A DNA stretch of 64,000 nucleotides from Candidatus Accumulibacter proximus (GCA_016709675.1 JADJMH010000020.1:117343-181342), one strand, 5' to 3'. Positions 27,498 to 40,270 are shown, numbered from the stretch's first letter. Made by a program: numbers and translations. The notes: generated from the letters alone by a model not told the origin.

Positions 27498-27597
27498 AAT
27501 CTTCTCTCCCCAAGCCTGCGAACGCATGATGATCGATCAACAATATCCATTGTACGCAAACAATCGTTACGCAGTTGCCAACTAGAACACAAACCAG

Positions 27598-28419
27598 TCA
27601 TTGAGGCGCGGCGGCATGCCAGATGGCGAGGGCGTCGCGCGTCTGTGCCACGTCGTGAACGCGCAGAATGCTGGCTCCACGCTGTGCAGCCAGCAAGGCG
27701 GCGGCTATGCTGGCTGCCAATCGGTCTTCGACCGGGCGTGCAGTGACGGTGCCAAGCATGGACTTGCGTGATATCCCTACCAGCAGGGGGCGTCCTTCAA
27801 CCGAGAGCTCATCCAAATGGCGGAGGAGTTCGAGATTATGGTTCAGCGTCTTGCCAAAGCCAAAACCCGGATCGATCAGCAGACGTTCACTCGCGATGCC
27901 CGCAGCCCTGGCCATCGCCAGGCGATTGCGGAGGAAGGCCTGTACTTCGGCGACGACATCGGTGTAGTAGGGCTGTTTCTGCATGGTCAGGGGCTCACCC
28001 TGCATGTGCATCAGGCAGACCGCACAGTCACTGTCAGCGACTGCCGCCAGTGCCCCCGGCATGCGCAGTGCGTAGATGTCATTGATCATCGAAGCGCCGT
28101 GCCGAAGGGCAGCCCGCATTACTTCCGGCTTGTAGCTGTCAACGGAAAGCGGAACACCGCAGCCGGCAAGTTCTTCAAGCACCGGAATGAGGCGCCACAA
28201 CTCTTCTTCGATGGAGGTGGGGAACGCTCCTGGACGCGAGGACTCGGCACCAATATCAAGCAGATCAGCCCCCGCTTCTATCTGCCGGTGAGCGTGCGCG
28301 ATTGCCTTGGCGGTGTCGCCTGCCAGCCCGTCACCTGAGAATGAGTCCGGTGTCAGGTTCACGATACCCATCACCAATGGGCGAGCAAGCTCAAGTGCGA
28401 AATTGGCGCAGCGCAGCAT
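27598..28419 (-). CDS. folP: Dihydropteroate synthase
   Basis: Condenses p-aminobenzoate with the pterin pyrophosphate in folate synthesis and is the sulfonamide target. The 273-residue TIM barrel has the signature VMGIVNLTPDSFSGDG, the second motif GADLLDIGAESSRPGA, and phosphate/pterin motifs IDPGFGFGKTLNHN and LLVGISRKSMLG. It lies between ftsH (80 bases upstream) and glmM (100 bases downstream), the typical ftsH-folP-glmM cluster. Confidence 0.97.
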   Translation of the reverse strand: MLRCANFALELARPLVMGIVNLTPDSFSGDGLAGDTAKAIAHAHRQIEAGADLLDIGAESSRPGAFPTSIEEELWRLIPVLEELAGCGVPLSVDSYKPEVMRAALRHGASMINDIYALRMPGALAAVADSDCAVCLMHMQGEPLTMQKQPYYTDVVAEVQAFLRNRLAMARAAGIASERLLIDPGFGFGKTLNHNLELLRHLDELSVEGRPLLVGISRKSMLGTVTARPVEDRLAASIAAALLAAQRGASILRVHDVAQTRDALAIWHAAAPQ

Positions 28420-28499
28420 CAGGCAGGTGAACCCGCGTACCGAAGTGGCGGAAAAGGCCTGGAAGGTCGGCCCGCCGCAGCGATCAAGTTACCGCACGC

Positions 28500-30383
<1,884 letters not shown>

Positions 30384-30513
30384 TGCTTCACCTCTTCCAA
30401 GTTGCCCCGCCCGGGATGCTTCCAGACACCTTACTACCCCACACTACTCCACAGAATTACATTCTAAACCGATTAATGCTCGCTGAAGCAAACAGCGGGT
30501 CGACGATATTACC

Positions 30514-31134
30514 TTAGGGCTTCAATGACCGACCCAGCAGATACGTTTCCGGGCTGCGACCACGCGAGGCCTCCGGCTTGCGTGAATAGACTGCCTTGAA
30601 CGTCTGACGCATCTTCACCAGAAAATCGGCAAAACCGTAACCCTGGAAAATTTTGACCAGAAAAGCCCCATCTGGTTTCAGCCAATTGCCGGCGAATTCC
30701 AGTGCCAGTTCGGCCAAGTGGGTGCTGCGGGCCTGATCACTCACGGCTATGCCTGAGATGTTGGGGGACATATCCGAAAGAACAAGGCCTGCCCTTTCGC
30801 CAGCGAGCAGATGTTCGAGGCGTTGCAGGACTTCCTGCTCGCGAAAGTCCCCGCGCAGGAAGGTCACGCCCTGCAGGGGATCCATCTCCAGCAGGTCGAC
30901 GGCAATGATGCGACCCCTGCCCTGCATCCTGGCGGCGACAACCTGTGACCAGCCGCCCGGGCTCGCTCCCAGGTCGACCACTACGTCTCCCGTACGAATC
31001 AGATGGTCCCTGTCGTCCATTTCCACTAGCTTGTATGAGGCTCGCGAGCGATAGCCATCGGCCCTTGCCCGTTGCACATAGGTGTCGGTTACATGCTCAC
31101 GTAACCAGGCATTGCTCGATCGACTTCGATTCAT
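30514..31134 (-). CDS. rlmE: 23S rRNA 2'-O-ribose U2552 methyltransferase RlmE
   Basis: A 206-residue RrmJ/FtsJ-family enzyme that methylates U2552 late in 50S assembly. It shows YRSRASYKLVEMDD with the first catalytic lysine, SAM motif VVDLGASPGGWSQV, the catalytic aspartate in LVLSDMSPNISG and the second lysine in FLVKIFQGYGF. It is divergent from yhbY with a 45-base gap, as in E. coli. Confidence 0.97.
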   Translation of the reverse strand: MNRSRSSNAWLREHVTDTYVQRARADGYRSRASYKLVEMDDRDHLIRTGDVVVDLGASPGGWSQVVAARMQGRGRIIAVDLLEMDPLQGVTFLRGDFREQEVLQRLEHLLAGERAGLVLSDMSPNISGIAVSDQARSTHLAELALEFAGNWLKPDGAFLVKIFQGYGFADFLVKMRQTFKAVYSRKPEASRGRSPETYLLGRSLKP

Positions 31135-31154
31135 TGGCCGAAACCCGCTAAAAT
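31126..31154 (+). promoter_or_regulatory. Candidate yhbY promoter
   Basis: TAAAAT at 31149-31154 is a good -10; the best -35 (TCGATT at 31126-31131, 17-base spacer) is weak. The start of transcription would be near 31161, giving a short leader. The -35 lies inside the rlmE coding start. Confidence 0.35.
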
Positions 31155-31179
31155 CCGTCCTTCAACAGAGGTATCCTGC

Positions 31180-31539
31180 ATGCTCAATATCAGTTCCGAC
31201 GAGCGCCGCGTCTTGCGTGCCCGCGCCCATTCCCTGAATCCCGTGGTCTCGATCAGCCAGAACGGCCTCTCCGAATCCGTCGTGAAGGAGATCAACGCCA
31301 GTCTAGCCAGTCACCAACTGATCAAGATCCGCGTCTATAACGACGATCGGGAACTGCGCGAACAGTTTCTGGCCACGATTTGCGAGCAACTGAATGCGGC
31401 ACCGATACAGCATATCGGAAAACTGCTGGTCCTCTGGCGTCCGCAACCGGACAAGCCCGCAACCACAGCCAAACCAAGACCTAGGCGGCCTGGGCCACGT
31501 CAGAGCAAGCGCAGCTTCCAGGGTAGTTCCGGCGGCTGA
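31180..31539 (+). CDS. yhbY: CRM-domain RNA-binding protein YhbY
   Basis: A 119-residue protein whose first 95 residues form the CRM/YhbY RNA-binding fold. It contains ERRVLRARAHSLNPVVSI, the NGLSESVVKEI loop and the HQLIKIRVYNDDRE strand. In E. coli the protein binds pre-50S particles. The tail is basic and Pro/Arg-rich (KPRPRRPGPRQSKR), longer than the E. coli protein. It is divergent from rlmE, another 50S maturation factor. Confidence 0.93.
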   Translation: MLNISSDERRVLRARAHSLNPVVSISQNGLSESVVKEINASLASHQLIKIRVYNDDRELREQFLATICEQLNAAPIQHIGKLLVLWRPQPDKPATTAKPRPRRPGPRQSKRSFQGSSGG

Positions 31540-31569
31540 CGGCGTTGCTGGCAAGCCGTCCCCAGTGGC

Positions 31570-32034
31570 CTACCGCGGCCCGCGCCCGGCACTCACGACC
31601 AGCAGTAAGCCAAGCAGGCTCTGAACGAGGTAGAGAACGCTCGAAACACCATGCCAAGTGGCAAAGCGGTTGCGCAATACGCTCTCCATGACTTCTCTCG
31701 GCAAGGCGTCCGCCTTGATCTGCGCCAACAACGGCTGAACGCCAAACAGGCTGACCACGGTAAGCAACAGCATCACGACGAGCAGCCAGAATGCCCTGCG
31801 CCGCCAGACGGCGGTACCATTATGCAGCAACTCGAACAGCAGCAGGTAGCTGGCGCAGGCCAGGCCGATCCAGCCGATCAACTCGAACAGCTTGCCAGCG
31901 AGCATGCCTGCCAATGGGCGGTCGCCACCCAGTGTGGCGAACAGGGTGGGTGCAACGACATAGCCTATTGCCCACAAGCCGCCAACCCATAGCGTCAGGG
32001 CGATGTTGTACAGGGCATCTGCGAAGCGCGGCAT
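31570..32034 (-). CDS. DUF4149 membrane protein
   Basis: A 154-residue inner-membrane protein with four hydrophobic segments. It begins with the family-like MPRFADALYNIALTLWVGGLW and contains GYVVAPTLFATL, both typical of DUF4149. The function is unknown. ATG 32034 sits 7 bases after the greA stop and is preferred to a longer frame starting inside greA. greA followed by a DUF4149 gene is common in Betaproteobacteria, as far as I recall, so it is probably co-transcribed. Confidence 0.8.
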   Translation of the reverse strand: MPRFADALYNIALTLWVGGLWAIGYVVAPTLFATLGGDRPLAGMLAGKLFELIGWIGLACASYLLLFELLHNGTAVWRRRAFWLLVVMLLLTVVSLFGVQPLLAQIKADALPREVMESVLRNRFATWHGVSSVLYLVQSLLGLLLVVSAGRGPR

Positions 32035-32041
32035 GTCAGCC

Positions 32042-32518
32042 CTAGTTGTAGCGGACGTCGATGACTTCATACTCACGAACTCCGCCGGGGGCTTGAACCT
32101 CGGCGATGTCGCCCGCAAACTTGCCAATCAGCGCACGCGCAATCGGCGAGTTTATCGAGATCTTGCCTGCCTTGATATCAGCTTCATCCTCGCCAACTAT
32201 CTGATAGCTCACACGGCTGCCCGATTCCTGATCCTCGAGATCAAGCGTTGCACCGAAAACACAACGCCCGTTGGCGTCGAGCAGCTTCGGGTCAATGATC
32301 TGGGCATTCGCCAGTTTGCTCTCCACTTCCTTGATGCGGCCTTCGACAAATGCTTGTCTTTCCTTGGCGGCATCATACTCGGCGTTCTCCGAGAGATCGC
32401 CATGCGAGCGCGCCTCGGCAATTGCCGAGATGGCGCGTGGTCGCTCGACGGTTTTCAGATGATGCAGTTCGGCACGCAGTTTTTCGGCGCCGTTGACGGT
32501 TACAGGTACCTTGGTCAT
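32042..32518 (-). CDS. greA: Transcription elongation factor GreA
   Basis: Stimulates RNA cleavage by stalled RNA polymerase. The 158-residue length equals E. coli GreA. The N-terminal coiled coil carries the tip acidic pair in [18 protein letters not shown], and the C-terminal FKBP-like domain ends in [14 protein letters not shown] 32518 gives this length; a TTG at 32533 would add five residues. It follows carB by 71 bases, the usual carA-carB-greA arrangement. Confidence 0.97.
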   Translation of the reverse strand: MTKVPVTVNGAEKLRAELHHLKTVERPRAISAIAEARSHGDLSENAEYDAAKERQAFVEGRIKEVESKLANAQIIDPKLLDANGRCVFGATLDLEDQESGSRVSYQIVGEDEADIKAGKISINSPIARALIGKFAGDIAEVQAPGGVREYEVIDVRYN

Positions 32519-32589
32519 ATCATTCGCTGCCAACGAAAAACCATCGATAATCCCAACAGACGGGCGGATCCGACGATTCTATGGGTTAA

Positions 32590-35500
32590 CTAGTGCAGTT
32601 GTGCGTGCAAATCCTGTATCGGGTAGACGACCATCTCGCCACGATTCCTGATGCCGGCTGCTGCCGCTTCCGCACCCCATATCGTCGTATAGATCGTTAC
32701 CCGTGCCGCCAGGCCGGAGGTGCGGATCGAGCGTGAGTCGCTGATTGCCTTGCGTTTTTCGTCCACGGTGTTGATGATCAGTACAATCTCGTTGTTTTTG
32801 ATCATGTCGACCACGTGTGGCCGACCCTCAGTCACCTTGTTTACCACGGTCACGGCAATCCCCACGGAAGAGATCGCGGTGGCGGTGCCGCGCGTGGCGA
32901 GAATCGTGAAGCCTGCCGATTCCAGTTCCCGGGCGATATTGACTGCCTTGGGCTTGTCTGATTCCTTGACGCTGATGAACACCTGGCCGGAACTGGGCAG
33001 GCGTACGCTTGCCGCCAGCTGGCTTTTTACGAAGGCCTCGGAAAAGCTCAGTCCAACTCCCATCACCTCGCCGGTAGACTTCATTTCCGGACCCAGAATG
33101 GTATCGACTCCACGGAACTTGACAAAAGGGAAAACGGCTTCCTTGACCGAGAAATAATCCGGAATCACTTCCTTGGTGACTCCCTGACTGGCGAGCGACT
33201 GTCCGACCATGCAGCGCGCCGCGATCTTCGCCAACTGCAGGCCAGTTGCCTTCGAAACGAACGGTACCGTGCGCGATGCCCGCGGATTCACTTCCAGGAC
33301 GAAGACCACGCCTTTCTGGATGGCGAACTGGACGTTCATCAGACCGCAGACATTGAGACCCTTGGCCATCAACCGCGTCTGCCGGCGCAGCTCGTCTTGC
33401 AGGGCTACCGACAGTGAATACGGCGGCAGCGAGCATGCCGAGTCGCCTGAATGCACTCCAGCTTGCTCGATGTGCTCCATCACACCCCCGATGAACACGT
33501 CCTCGCCATCGCAAAGCGCGTCCACGTCAACCTCACTGGCGTCGTTCAGGAAACGATCGAGCAACACCGGCGAGTCGTTTGAAACCTTGACGGCCTCACG
33601 CATGTAACGCTCGAGGTCGCGCTCCTCATGGACGATTTCCATCGCCCGACCGCCGAGCACGTAGGACGGACGAACGACCAGTGGATAGCCGATTTCGGCC
33701 GCCATGCGCAGTGCTTCGGATTCAGTGCGTGCGGTACGGTTCGATGGCTGTTTGAGGCCAAGATTCTGTAGCAACTTCTGGAATCGCTCACGGTCCTCCG
33801 CTGCGTCAATCATGTCCGGGCTTGTGCCGATAATCGGCACGCCATTGGCCTCGAGATCGCGCGCGAGCTTGAGCGGTGTCTGGCCACCATACTGGACAAT
33901 GACGCCAAACGGCTTTTCGACGGCGACGATTTCCAGCACGTCCTCGAGCGTCAGCGGCTCGAAGTAGAGCCGATCCGAGGTGTCGTAGTCGGTCGACACG
34001 GTTTCCGGATTACAGTTGACCATGATCGTCTCGTAACCGTCTTCGCGCATCGCCAGTGCGGCATGCACGCAACAGTAGTCGAACTCAATTCCCTGGCCAA
34101 TCCGGTTGGGGCCACCACCAAGGACCATGATCTTCTTCCGGTCGCTGGGATTTGCCTCACACTCTTCCTCGTAGGTCGAGTACATGTAAGCCGTATCGGT
34201 AGCGAATTCGGCTGCGCAGGTGTCGACGCGTTTGTACACCGGGCGCACCTGCATTTCGTGGCGACGTTGACGGACGGCGGTTTGCGTCGTTCGCAGCAGC
34301 GTCGCCAGACGCTTGTCGGAGAAGCCGGCGCGCTTCAGCTGCCACAACTCGTCACGTTCCAGGGAGTCGAGTTGCCTGCCGCGAATGCGTTCAGCCTTTA
34401 CGTAAAGATCCTCGATCTGCGCCAGGAACCAGGGGTCAATGGCCGTCAGTCGATGGATCTCGTCCAGGGTCAGATCGATGCGGAAGGCGTCGGCAAGATA
34501 CCAGATGCGCTCCGGGCGAGCCTCGCTGAGCGCCATCTCGATTTCCTCGCGGTCTGCGCTCTTTTCGTCGAAGCCGTCGACACCGACTTCGAGGCCCCGC
34601 AAGGCCTTTTGCAAGGACTCCTGAAAGGTGCGTCCGATGGCCATGACTTCGCCCACCGATTTCATCTGGGTCGTCAGCCGCGAATCGGCCTCGGGAAATT
34701 TTTCAAAGGCGAAGCGCGGCACCTTGGTGACCACATAGTCGATCGACGGCTCGAATGAAGCAGGGGTCTTGCCACCAGTTATTTCGTTGGCGAGTTCGTC
34801 AAGCGTATACCCTACCGCCAGTTTTGCCGCCACCTTGGCAATCGGAAAGCCGGTTGCCTTCGAGGCCAGTGCCGAGGACCGCGAGACGCGCGGGTTCATT
34901 TCAATGACGATCATCCGCCCGTCCTGCGGGCAGATGGCGAACTGGACGTTGGAACCGCCGGTATCGACCCCGATCTCGCGCAATACCGCCACTGAGGCAT
35001 CACGCATGATCTGGTATTCCTTGTCGGTCAGCGTCTGAGCTGGCGCAACGGTAATCGAGTCACCGGTGTGAACGCCCATCGGGTCCAGGTTCTCGATCGA
35101 ACAGACGATGATGCAGTTGTCTTGCCGGTCGCGAACAACCTCCATTTCGAACTCTTTCCAGCCGATCAGCGATTCCTCGATCAGGAGTTCTCTGGTCGGA
35201 CTGGCCTCCAGGCCGCGGTTGCAGATGTCGACGAACTCTTCCTGATTGTAGGCGATGCCGCCACCGGAGCCGCCCATGGTGAATGATGGCCGGATAATGG
35301 CGGGATAGCCGATCATCGCCTGCACCTGCAGTGCCACCTCCATCGAGTGCGCCACGGCGGAGCGAGCCGATCCGAGACCGATCCTGGTCATGGCTGCCTT
35401 GAACTTCTCCCGGTCCTCGGCCATGTCGATCGCTTGCCTGGTCGCGCCGATCATCTCGACTCGATACTGATCGAGCACACCGTGTCTGGCCAGATCAAGC

Positions 35501-35796
35501 GCACAGTTCAGCGCCGTCTGTCCCCCCATGGTCGGCAGCAGCGCGTCAGGGCGCTCCTTGCTGATGATCTTTTCGACAACTTTCCAGGTGATCGGCTCGA
35601 TATAGGTCACATCCGCCATGTCCGGATCCGTCATGATGGTGGCCGGATTCGAGTTCACCAGGATCACCCGGTAGCCTTCCTCGCGCAGCGCTTTGCAGGC
35701 TTGCGCACCAGAGTAATCGAACTCGCAGGCCTGACCGATGACGATCGGGCCGGCGCCGATGATCAGGATGCTCTTGATGTCAGTGCGCTTGGGCAT
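32590..35796 (-). CDS. carB: Carbamoyl-phosphate synthase large subunit
   Basis: Makes carbamoyl phosphate from ammonia (delivered by CarA), bicarbonate and two ATP, for arginine and pyrimidines. At 1068 residues it is full length. The two homologous ATP-grasp halves each start with a [10 protein letters not shown] or [14 protein letters not shown] loop and contain EMNPR or EVNPR metal sites. The C-terminal MGS-like allosteric domain (from about 935, [16 protein letters not shown]) is where UMP and ornithine act in homologs. It overlaps carA by 17 bases. argF and argG at 55-57 kb use its product. Confidence 0.98.
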   Translation of the reverse strand: MPKRTDIKSILIIGAGPIVIGQACEFDYSGAQACKALREEGYRVILVNSNPATIMTDPDMADVTYIEPITWKVVEKIISKERPDALLPTMGGQTALNCALDLARHGVLDQYRVEMIGATRQAIDMAEDREKFKAAMTRIGLGSARSAVAHSMEVALQVQAMIGYPAIIRPSFTMGGSGGGIAYNQEEFVDICNRGLEASPTRELLIEESLIGWKEFEMEVVRDRQDNCIIVCSIENLDPMGVHTGDSITVAPAQTLTDKEYQIMRDASVAVLREIGVDTGGSNVQFAICPQDGRMIVIEMNPRVSRSSALASKATGFPIAKVAAKLAVGYTLDELANEITGGKTPASFEPSIDYVVTKVPRFAFEKFPEADSRLTTQMKSVGEVMAIGRTFQESLQKALRGLEVGVDGFDEKSADREEIEMALSEARPERIWYLADAFRIDLTLDEIHRLTAIDPWFLAQIEDLYVKAERIRGRQLDSLERDELWQLKRAGFSDKRLATLLRTTQTAVRQRRHEMQVRPVYKRVDTCAAEFATDTAYMYSTYEEECEANPSDRKKIMVLGGGPNRIGQGIEFDYCCVHAALAMREDGYETIMVNCNPETVSTDYDTSDRLYFEPLTLEDVLEIVAVEKPFGVIVQYGGQTPLKLARDLEANGVPIIGTSPDMIDAAEDRERFQKLLQNLGLKQPSNRTARTESEALRMAAEIGYPLVVRPSYVLGGRAMEIVHEERDLERYMREAVKVSNDSPVLLDRFLNDASEVDVDALCDGEDVFIGGVMEHIEQAGVHSGDSACSLPPYSLSVALQDELRRQTRLMAKGLNVCGLMNVQFAIQKGVVFVLEVNPRASRTVPFVSKATGLQLAKIAARCMVGQSLASQGVTKEVIPDYFSVKEAVFPFVKFRGVDTILGPEMKSTGEVMGVGLSFSEAFVKSQLAASVRLPSSGQVFISVKESDKPKAVNIARELESAGFTILATRGTATAISSVGIAVTVVNKVTEGRPHVVDMIKNNEIVLIINTVDEKRKAISDSRSIRTSGLAARVTIYTTIWGAEAAAAGIRNRGEMVVYPIQDLHAQLH

Positions 35797-36937
35797 GTTG
35801 CGCCTTTTCGTCTTGCATCATTTTGACAAAGCGGTCGAACAGGTAGGCGATGTCGTGGGGTCCCGGGCTTGCTTCCGGGTGGCCTTGAAAGGAAAAAGCC
35901 GGTGTGTCGCTGCGGGTGATGCCTTGCAGGGATCCGTCGAACAGCGAGGCATGTGTTGGCAGCAGATTCGCGGGCAGGCTATCGGCATCGACCGCAAAAC
36001 CGTGGTTCTGGCTGGTAATAAGGACTTGCCCGGTCTGGAGATCCTTGACCGGGTGGTTGGCCCCATGGTGGCCAAACTTCATTTTCAGGGTCCTGGCGCC
36101 TGAAGCCAGTGCCAGGAGCTGGTGACCGAGGCAGATGCCGAAGGTCGGCACGCCCCTGGCCAGGACTTCGCGGATGGCCGTGATGGCGTAGTCGCACGGC
36201 TCCGGATCCCCTGGCCCGTTGGAGAGAAATATGCCATCCGGCTGGTGCCGGAGGGCCGCGGTGGCGGATGTCTGTGCTGGCACCACCGTCACCCTGCAGC
36301 CGCGAGCGGCCAGCATACGCAGGATATTGTGCTTGACACCAAAATCATAGGCAACGACATGAAAATGCGGTGCAGGCACAGCTCGATAGCCGCCAAGGCT
36401 CCATTCACCCCCCGTCCACTCGTAAGGTGCATCGATGCTTACTACCTTGGCCAGGTCCATACCGGCAAGACCCGGGAATGCGCGCGCTTCGGCGATCGCC
36501 TGCTGCTCATCAATCTTGACGGCCATGATGCAGCCAGCCTGCGCGCCTTTTTCGCGCAGAATGCGCGTGAGCTTGCGCGTATCAATGCCGCTGATTGCGA
36601 CGATGCCATGTTTTTGCAGATACACGGGCAGCGTTTCCTGCAGGCGCCAGCTCTCGGCGCGGACCGGCAGGTCACGAATGACAAGGCCAGCGGCATGGTT
36701 GGCGTGCGATTCGAAGTCTCCGGCATTGCAGCCGACGTTACCGATGTGCGGATAGGTGAGGGTGACAATCTGACGGCAGTAAGAGGGATCGGTCAGTATT
36801 TCCTGGTAGCCGGTCATTGCGGTATTGAACACTACTTCGCCGTTGGTGCTGCCTTCGGCGCCAATAGCCAGGCCACGGAAAATCGTCCCATCAGCCAGGG
36901 CGAGTATCGCGGGCGGAAGAGTGGGTAACAAGGACAC
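35780..36937 (-). CDS. carA: Carbamoyl-phosphate synthase small subunit
   Basis: Glutaminase subunit of carbamoyl-phosphate synthase. It is 385 residues starting at GTG 36937, which is preceded by AGGAGT; the open frame continues upstream but without similarity. The class I glutamine amidotransferase domain has the nucleophile Cys269 in [13 protein letters not shown] (the same number as in E. coli). The catalytic His-x-Glu is in [12 protein letters not shown]. The N-terminal half contains [18 protein letters not shown]. dapB lies upstream with a 222-base gap containing a hairpin. Confidence 0.97.
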   Translation of the reverse strand: MSLLPTLPPAILALADGTIFRGLAIGAEGSTNGEVVFNTAMTGYQEILTDPSYCRQIVTLTYPHIGNVGCNAGDFESHANHAAGLVIRDLPVRAESWRLQETLPVYLQKHGIVAISGIDTRKLTRILREKGAQAGCIMAVKIDEQQAIAEARAFPGLAGMDLAKVVSIDAPYEWTGGEWSLGGYRAVPAPHFHVVAYDFGVKHNILRMLAARGCRVTVVPAQTSATAALRHQPDGIFLSNGPGDPEPCDYAITAIREVLARGVPTFGICLGHQLLALASGARTLKMKFGHHGANHPVKDLQTGQVLITSQNHGFAVDADSLPANLLPTHASLFDGSLQGITRSDTPAFSFQGHPEASPGPHDIAYLFDRFVKMMQDEKAQHAQAH

Positions 36938-36998
36938 GAAAGACTCCTGTTGAAGCTGCTGATGACTGCGCTGCTTGTGCGAGCTGTAGATACGCAAA

Positions 36999-37026
36999 AG
37001 CGGGACGAGCACACAGCCCTCCCGCT
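36999..37026 (-). terminator. Hairpin in the dapB-carA gap, terminator or attenuator
   Basis: Read on the minus strand, AGCGGGA and TCCCGCT form a 7-bp stem with a 14-base loop followed by TTTGCG. It lies 62 bases before the carA start. It may end the bamE-dapB transcript, or serve as a carAB leader terminator; the sequence alone does not decide. Confidence 0.4.
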
Positions 37027-37159
37027 CGGATCCTTGCAAACCGACGGATTATACCGGAATGGGCCCCTCTTGGGGCAATTCGACGCAGTACAGCGAGCTG
37101 GTGACCAGGTGTGCGCGATGGCAGAACATGTGCGACGGGCTGGCTGGGCCGACGAGACC

Positions 37160-37966
37160 CTAGCGCAGGCCGAGTACGTCTTGCATGTCAAACAATCCGG
37201 ATTTTCTGTTGGCCAGAAAGCGGGCGGCGCGCAGACTGCCCAGTGCGTATGGCATACGGCTGCTCGCCTTGTGGCCGATCTCGATACGCTCACCGAGGCC
37301 GCAGAACATGACTTGATGATCGCCGACGATGTCGCCTCCGCGGACGGTGGCAAAACCGATGGTCGACTGGGGTCGTTCCCCTGTGACGCCCTTACGCCCG
37401 TAGACAGCGCATTCGTTGAGGTCCCGGCCGAGTGCCTCCGCCACGACCTCTCCCATGCGCAGCGCAGTTCCGGAAGGCGCATCAATCTTGTACCGGTGGT
37501 GGGCCTCGACGATCTCGACGTCGTAACCCTCTCCGAGAATCCGGGACGCCACGTCAAGCAACTTGAAAACAGCGTTGACGCCGACGCTCATGTTCGGGGC
37601 GAAGACGACCGGAATGTGCTGCGATGCAGCAGCAATCGCTTCGCTTCCGGCAACATCAAAGCCGGTGGTGCCGATGACCATTGCCACACCGTGTCGCCGG
37701 CAGATTTCCAGGTGCACGAGGGTCGCATCAGGTCGCGTGAAATCTATCAGGCAGGTGGCCTGGGCAATGGCCGCAGCGCAATCGCTGCTGACCAGGACGC
37801 CGCAAGGCATACCGACCATCTCCCCGGCATCCTTCCCCTGCGCTGCCGCGCCAGGCTGATCGATCGCCGCTACCAGCGTCGCTTCCGCGTCACGCAGGGT
37901 TGCCTCGACCAACATACGTCCCATGCGGCCGCCAGCGCCGGCGATTGCGATCCTCAAATCAGTCAT
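37160..37966 (-). CDS. dapB: 4-hydroxy-tetrahydrodipicolinate reductase
   Basis: NAD(P)H-dependent step of lysine/diaminopimelate synthesis. The 268-residue protein has the N-terminal nucleotide loop [15 protein letters not shown], the DFTRPD and GTTGFD motifs, APNMSVGVN, and the catalytic/substrate block [18 protein letters not shown] 37966 lies one base after the bamE stop codon. The bamE-dapB-carA order is typical for Betaproteobacteria. Confidence 0.97.
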   Translation of the reverse strand: MTDLRIAIAGAGGRMGRMLVEATLRDAEATLVAAIDQPGAAAQGKDAGEMVGMPCGVLVSSDCAAAIAQATCLIDFTRPDATLVHLEICRRHGVAMVIGTTGFDVAGSEAIAAASQHIPVVFAPNMSVGVNAVFKLLDVASRILGEGYDVEIVEAHHRYKIDAPSGTALRMGEVVAEALGRDLNECAVYGRKGVTGERPQSTIGFATVRGGDIVGDHQVMFCGLGERIEIGHKASSRMPYALGSLRAARFLANRKSGLFDMQDVLGLR

Positions 37967-37967
37967 T

Positions 37968-38450
37968 TCAGAAGCCCACACTTTCCATCATCTTACCGAA
38001 GAAACCCCGCTCGTCAGGAGGTGGCATGACCGTACTGCCATCCGCCGGCAATGAACCAAGGTCGATTTCGCGGTTGCGAGTCTCCGAAACGACCGTCGTG
38101 TCAGTCGGTTGCGCCGGGGCAACATCGCCGCTCACTCTGACCAGTTTGCCGTCAGCGTCAAAAAAGACTGAAAACCGGCGCGTTTCGACCTCTCCGGAAC
38201 GTCCCTTCTGCAGCGAATAGAAGTAATCCCAACGGTTGACGTGAAACATGTCCATCAACACCGGCGTCCCGAGAATGAAGCGGACCTGATCCCTTGAAAG
38301 CCCCGGGCGCAATTGTGAAACCATTTCCTGCGTCAGGACGTTGCCTTGCTGGACATCAATACGGTACTCCTTGACGATACGTGGTACCGAGGAGCAAGCG
38401 GAGAACATACAGAGGGCAATGGTTGCAATGGCAAATCGCGGAAAGATCAT
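37968..38450 (-). CDS. bamE: Outer-membrane assembly lipoprotein BamE
   Basis: Small lipoprotein of the beta-barrel assembly (BAM) complex. The 160-residue precursor has a signal peptide with lipobox Phe-Ser-Ala-Cys (Cys19), then the SmpA/OmlA domain with [19 protein letters not shown] and [12 protein letters not shown] disordered Pro/Asp-rich C-terminal extension follows. ATG 38450 gives a proper signal; the frame upstream is unrelated. fur is divergent, a conserved pairing in this class. Confidence 0.94.
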   Translation of the reverse strand: MIFPRFAIATIALCMFSACSSVPRIVKEYRIDVQQGNVLTQEMVSQLRPGLSRDQVRFILGTPVLMDMFHVNRWDYFYSLQKGRSGEVETRRFSVFFDADGKLVRVSGDVAPAQPTDTTVVSETRNREIDLGSLPADGSTVMPPPDERGFFGKMMESVGF

Positions 38451-38549
38451 GTTGTGGTCAGATCGTGTCAAGTGATCAATTGCGGCCAAGCTGTATGCGG
38501 CGCTCGATCAACAGAAGGCGTGCACCGGCGCATCAAGGTTGCCGTCGAA

Positions 38550-38562
38550 GGTATATCATACC
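38550..38562. promoter_or_regulatory. Short palindrome in the bamE-fur promoter region
   Basis: GGTAT-ATC-ATACC is a perfect 5-bp dyad located 41 bases before the fur start. It contains -10-like hexamers on both strands (TATCAT plus, TATGAT minus). It may be a promoter core shared by the divergent genes or an operator half-site. It is not a full 19-bp Fur box. Confidence 0.35.
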
Positions 38563-38603
38563 CGAAAACCCTCCCTCCCTTCGTAGCCAACCATGGTAAG
38601 CCG

Positions 38604-39071
38604 ATGAGCAACTCTGACGACCTCAAGAGTATGGGGCTGAAAGCCACCATTCCTCGCCTCAAGATCCTCGCCTTGTTTGAGAAAAGCGAGGTTCGTCATC
38701 TCACGGCAGAGGACGTCTATCGATTATTGCTCGCCGAAAATCTGGACGTTGGCCTCGCTACCGTGTATCGGGTCCTTACCCAGTTCGAGCAGGCGGGCTT
38801 GCTTGAACGTCATTATTTTGAATCGGGCAAGGCGGTGTTTGAGTTGAGCCCCGGCCAGCACCATGATCACCTGGTGTGCATGGACTGCGGTCGCGTCGAG
38901 GAGTTCTACGATGCCGAAATCGAGCGCCGGCAAACGAAAATTGCGCAGGAACGCGGTTTTGTCATTCGCGAACACGCCCTCCACCTCTATGCGGAATGCA
39001 CGAAGTCGGAATGCCCTCATCGAGGGCGATCGCCAAGGGTTCCCGGCGAGCGCACCAAGACGCCGGCCTGA
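38604..39071 (+). CDS. fur: Ferric uptake regulator Fur
   Basis: A 155-residue iron-responsive repressor. The winged-helix region has [16 protein letters not shown] and [19 protein letters not shown]. The metal-binding C-terminal half has [18 protein letters not shown] and ECTKSECPH. The start ATG at 38604 matches the usual Met-Ser-Asn-Ser N-terminus; the frame extends far upstream without meaning. Its divergent position next to bamE separates it from the Zur-like paralog at 22.5 kb. Confidence 0.96.
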   Translation: MSNSDDLKSMGLKATIPRLKILALFEKSEVRHLTAEDVYRLLLAENLDVGLATVYRVLTQFEQAGLLERHYFESGKAVFELSPGQHHDHLVCMDCGRVEEFYDAEIERRQTKIAQERGFVIREHALHLYAECTKSECPHRGRSPRVPGERTKTPA

Positions 39072-39199
39072 ACCGCTGACGACAATGAGCGAAGGATGAG
39101 TTGCGGTGGGCTTCTTGTGACCAAGGCCATGACCAATTGGCTGCTGTGTGCCTTGTGATGGCGCAACGCGAAAATCTCTCGATTCGACCTGTCACGTAG

Positions 39200-40270
39200 C
39201 TAGAATTCCCGGATAAGAATGCTGTCGGGCAGCGGCGTTCCTCGCTCGACTCTGACAGGGAGGATGCCGATGGTTCTCCCGTCCTGGGTTGCAACGACAA
39301 AGCGCCAATCGCCAGGCTGTGGGTTCAGCACCCAGGAGTAGCCACGAAAGCCACGTTCTCTTCCCCCAGTACTATGAAACTTGTTCCGGTAAGCGTGCCG
39401 CCAGCCACCGTTTTCCCAAACCTCCCAGCGGTGTTCAAGCGCAGCGGTTACCCCTAATGGCGCGAACACTGCCGTAACACCGTACAGATTTTCCCCCGGG
39501 ACAAGGTGGACCACGGGTGCCTGATCCCGCCAGAACTGCCAGGATGGCGCGCGCTCTACCCTCAGGGTATATCGAACTCCCTCCTGCACGAAGTCGTGTC
39601 CTACAGCCATGTCCTGCCTGACCAAAGGCACTGGGGCGATCATGTCGAGGCTCCAGGCCAGCAGCAGCACCCCGGCTAATCCCCAGGCAGGGAAGATCAT
39701 ACCCGGCTTTCCCGGTGCCAGCCGCCACAGGGCATGGGCCAATACGACGCCTGCAGCGGTGGAAACGTAAAACCACACGGGATCCAGACTACCGACCGCG
39801 TGCGGCAAGGCAAAATTGAAGAGTAGGATGGCGTTGAGCGCGAACAAGGCCCAAGTCAGGGTGAAACGTCGGCCAAGGTGTTTCCCAGCAAATTCGTTGG
39901 CGATCAGGAGAATGCCGAGAAACACGGCCATCAGCCAGGTACCGAGGTGACCTGAGCTCTTGAAGTAGAGAATGAAGAGGGCTGAGAAGATGCCGCCAAA
40001 GAAGAACTGGAGCAACAGATAGGGCGTCTGCCATCTGAACGCGACGACGCGTCCTCGCCAGCCCTTTTCGGCTGGCGGAGCGGTCAGTTCCCGAGCCTGG
40101 CGGTGGGCCAACCACACGGCAAGCAGGGCGGCTCCCAACAGAAAAGCTCCAAGGCGCCAGAAGTCCAAGGCTCTGACTCGCTGGCCGATGGTCAGGGCAT
40201 CCCAGACTACGCCGCCGAGGAACGCCGCCGGGGGGAGAAGTCGCTGCAGAAAGGTCAACCTGTCGATCAA
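39200..40270 (-). CDS. Polytopic membrane protein with C-terminal DUF2914 domain
   Basis: A 356-residue protein with about seven hydrophobic spans (roughly residues 10-220) and a soluble C-terminal domain from about 240. The end has the pattern LEHRWEVWENGGWRHAYRNK, then GYSWVLNPQPGDWRFVV, which fits DUF2914. The function is unknown. The only reasonable starts near the N-terminus are TTG at 40270 or further inside, and the ribosome site is weak, so the start is uncertain. It lies downstream of tRNA-Pro and a hairpin. Confidence 0.75.
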   Translation of the reverse strand: MIDRLTFLQRLLPPAAFLGGVVWDALTIGQRVRALDFWRLGAFLLGAALLAVWLAHRQARELTAPPAEKGWRGRVVAFRWQTPYLLLQFFFGGIFSALFILYFKSSGHLGTWLMAVFLGILLIANEFAGKHLGRRFTLTWALFALNAILLFNFALPHAVGSLDPVWFYVSTAAGVVLAHALWRLAPGKPGMIFPAWGLAGVLLLAWSLDMIAPVPLVRQDMAVGHDFVQEGVRYTLRVERAPSWQFWRDQAPVVHLVPGENLYGVTAVFAPLGVTAALEHRWEVWENGGWRHAYRNKFHSTGGRERGFRGYSWVLNPQPGDWRFVVATQDGRTIGILPVRVERGTPLPDSILIREF

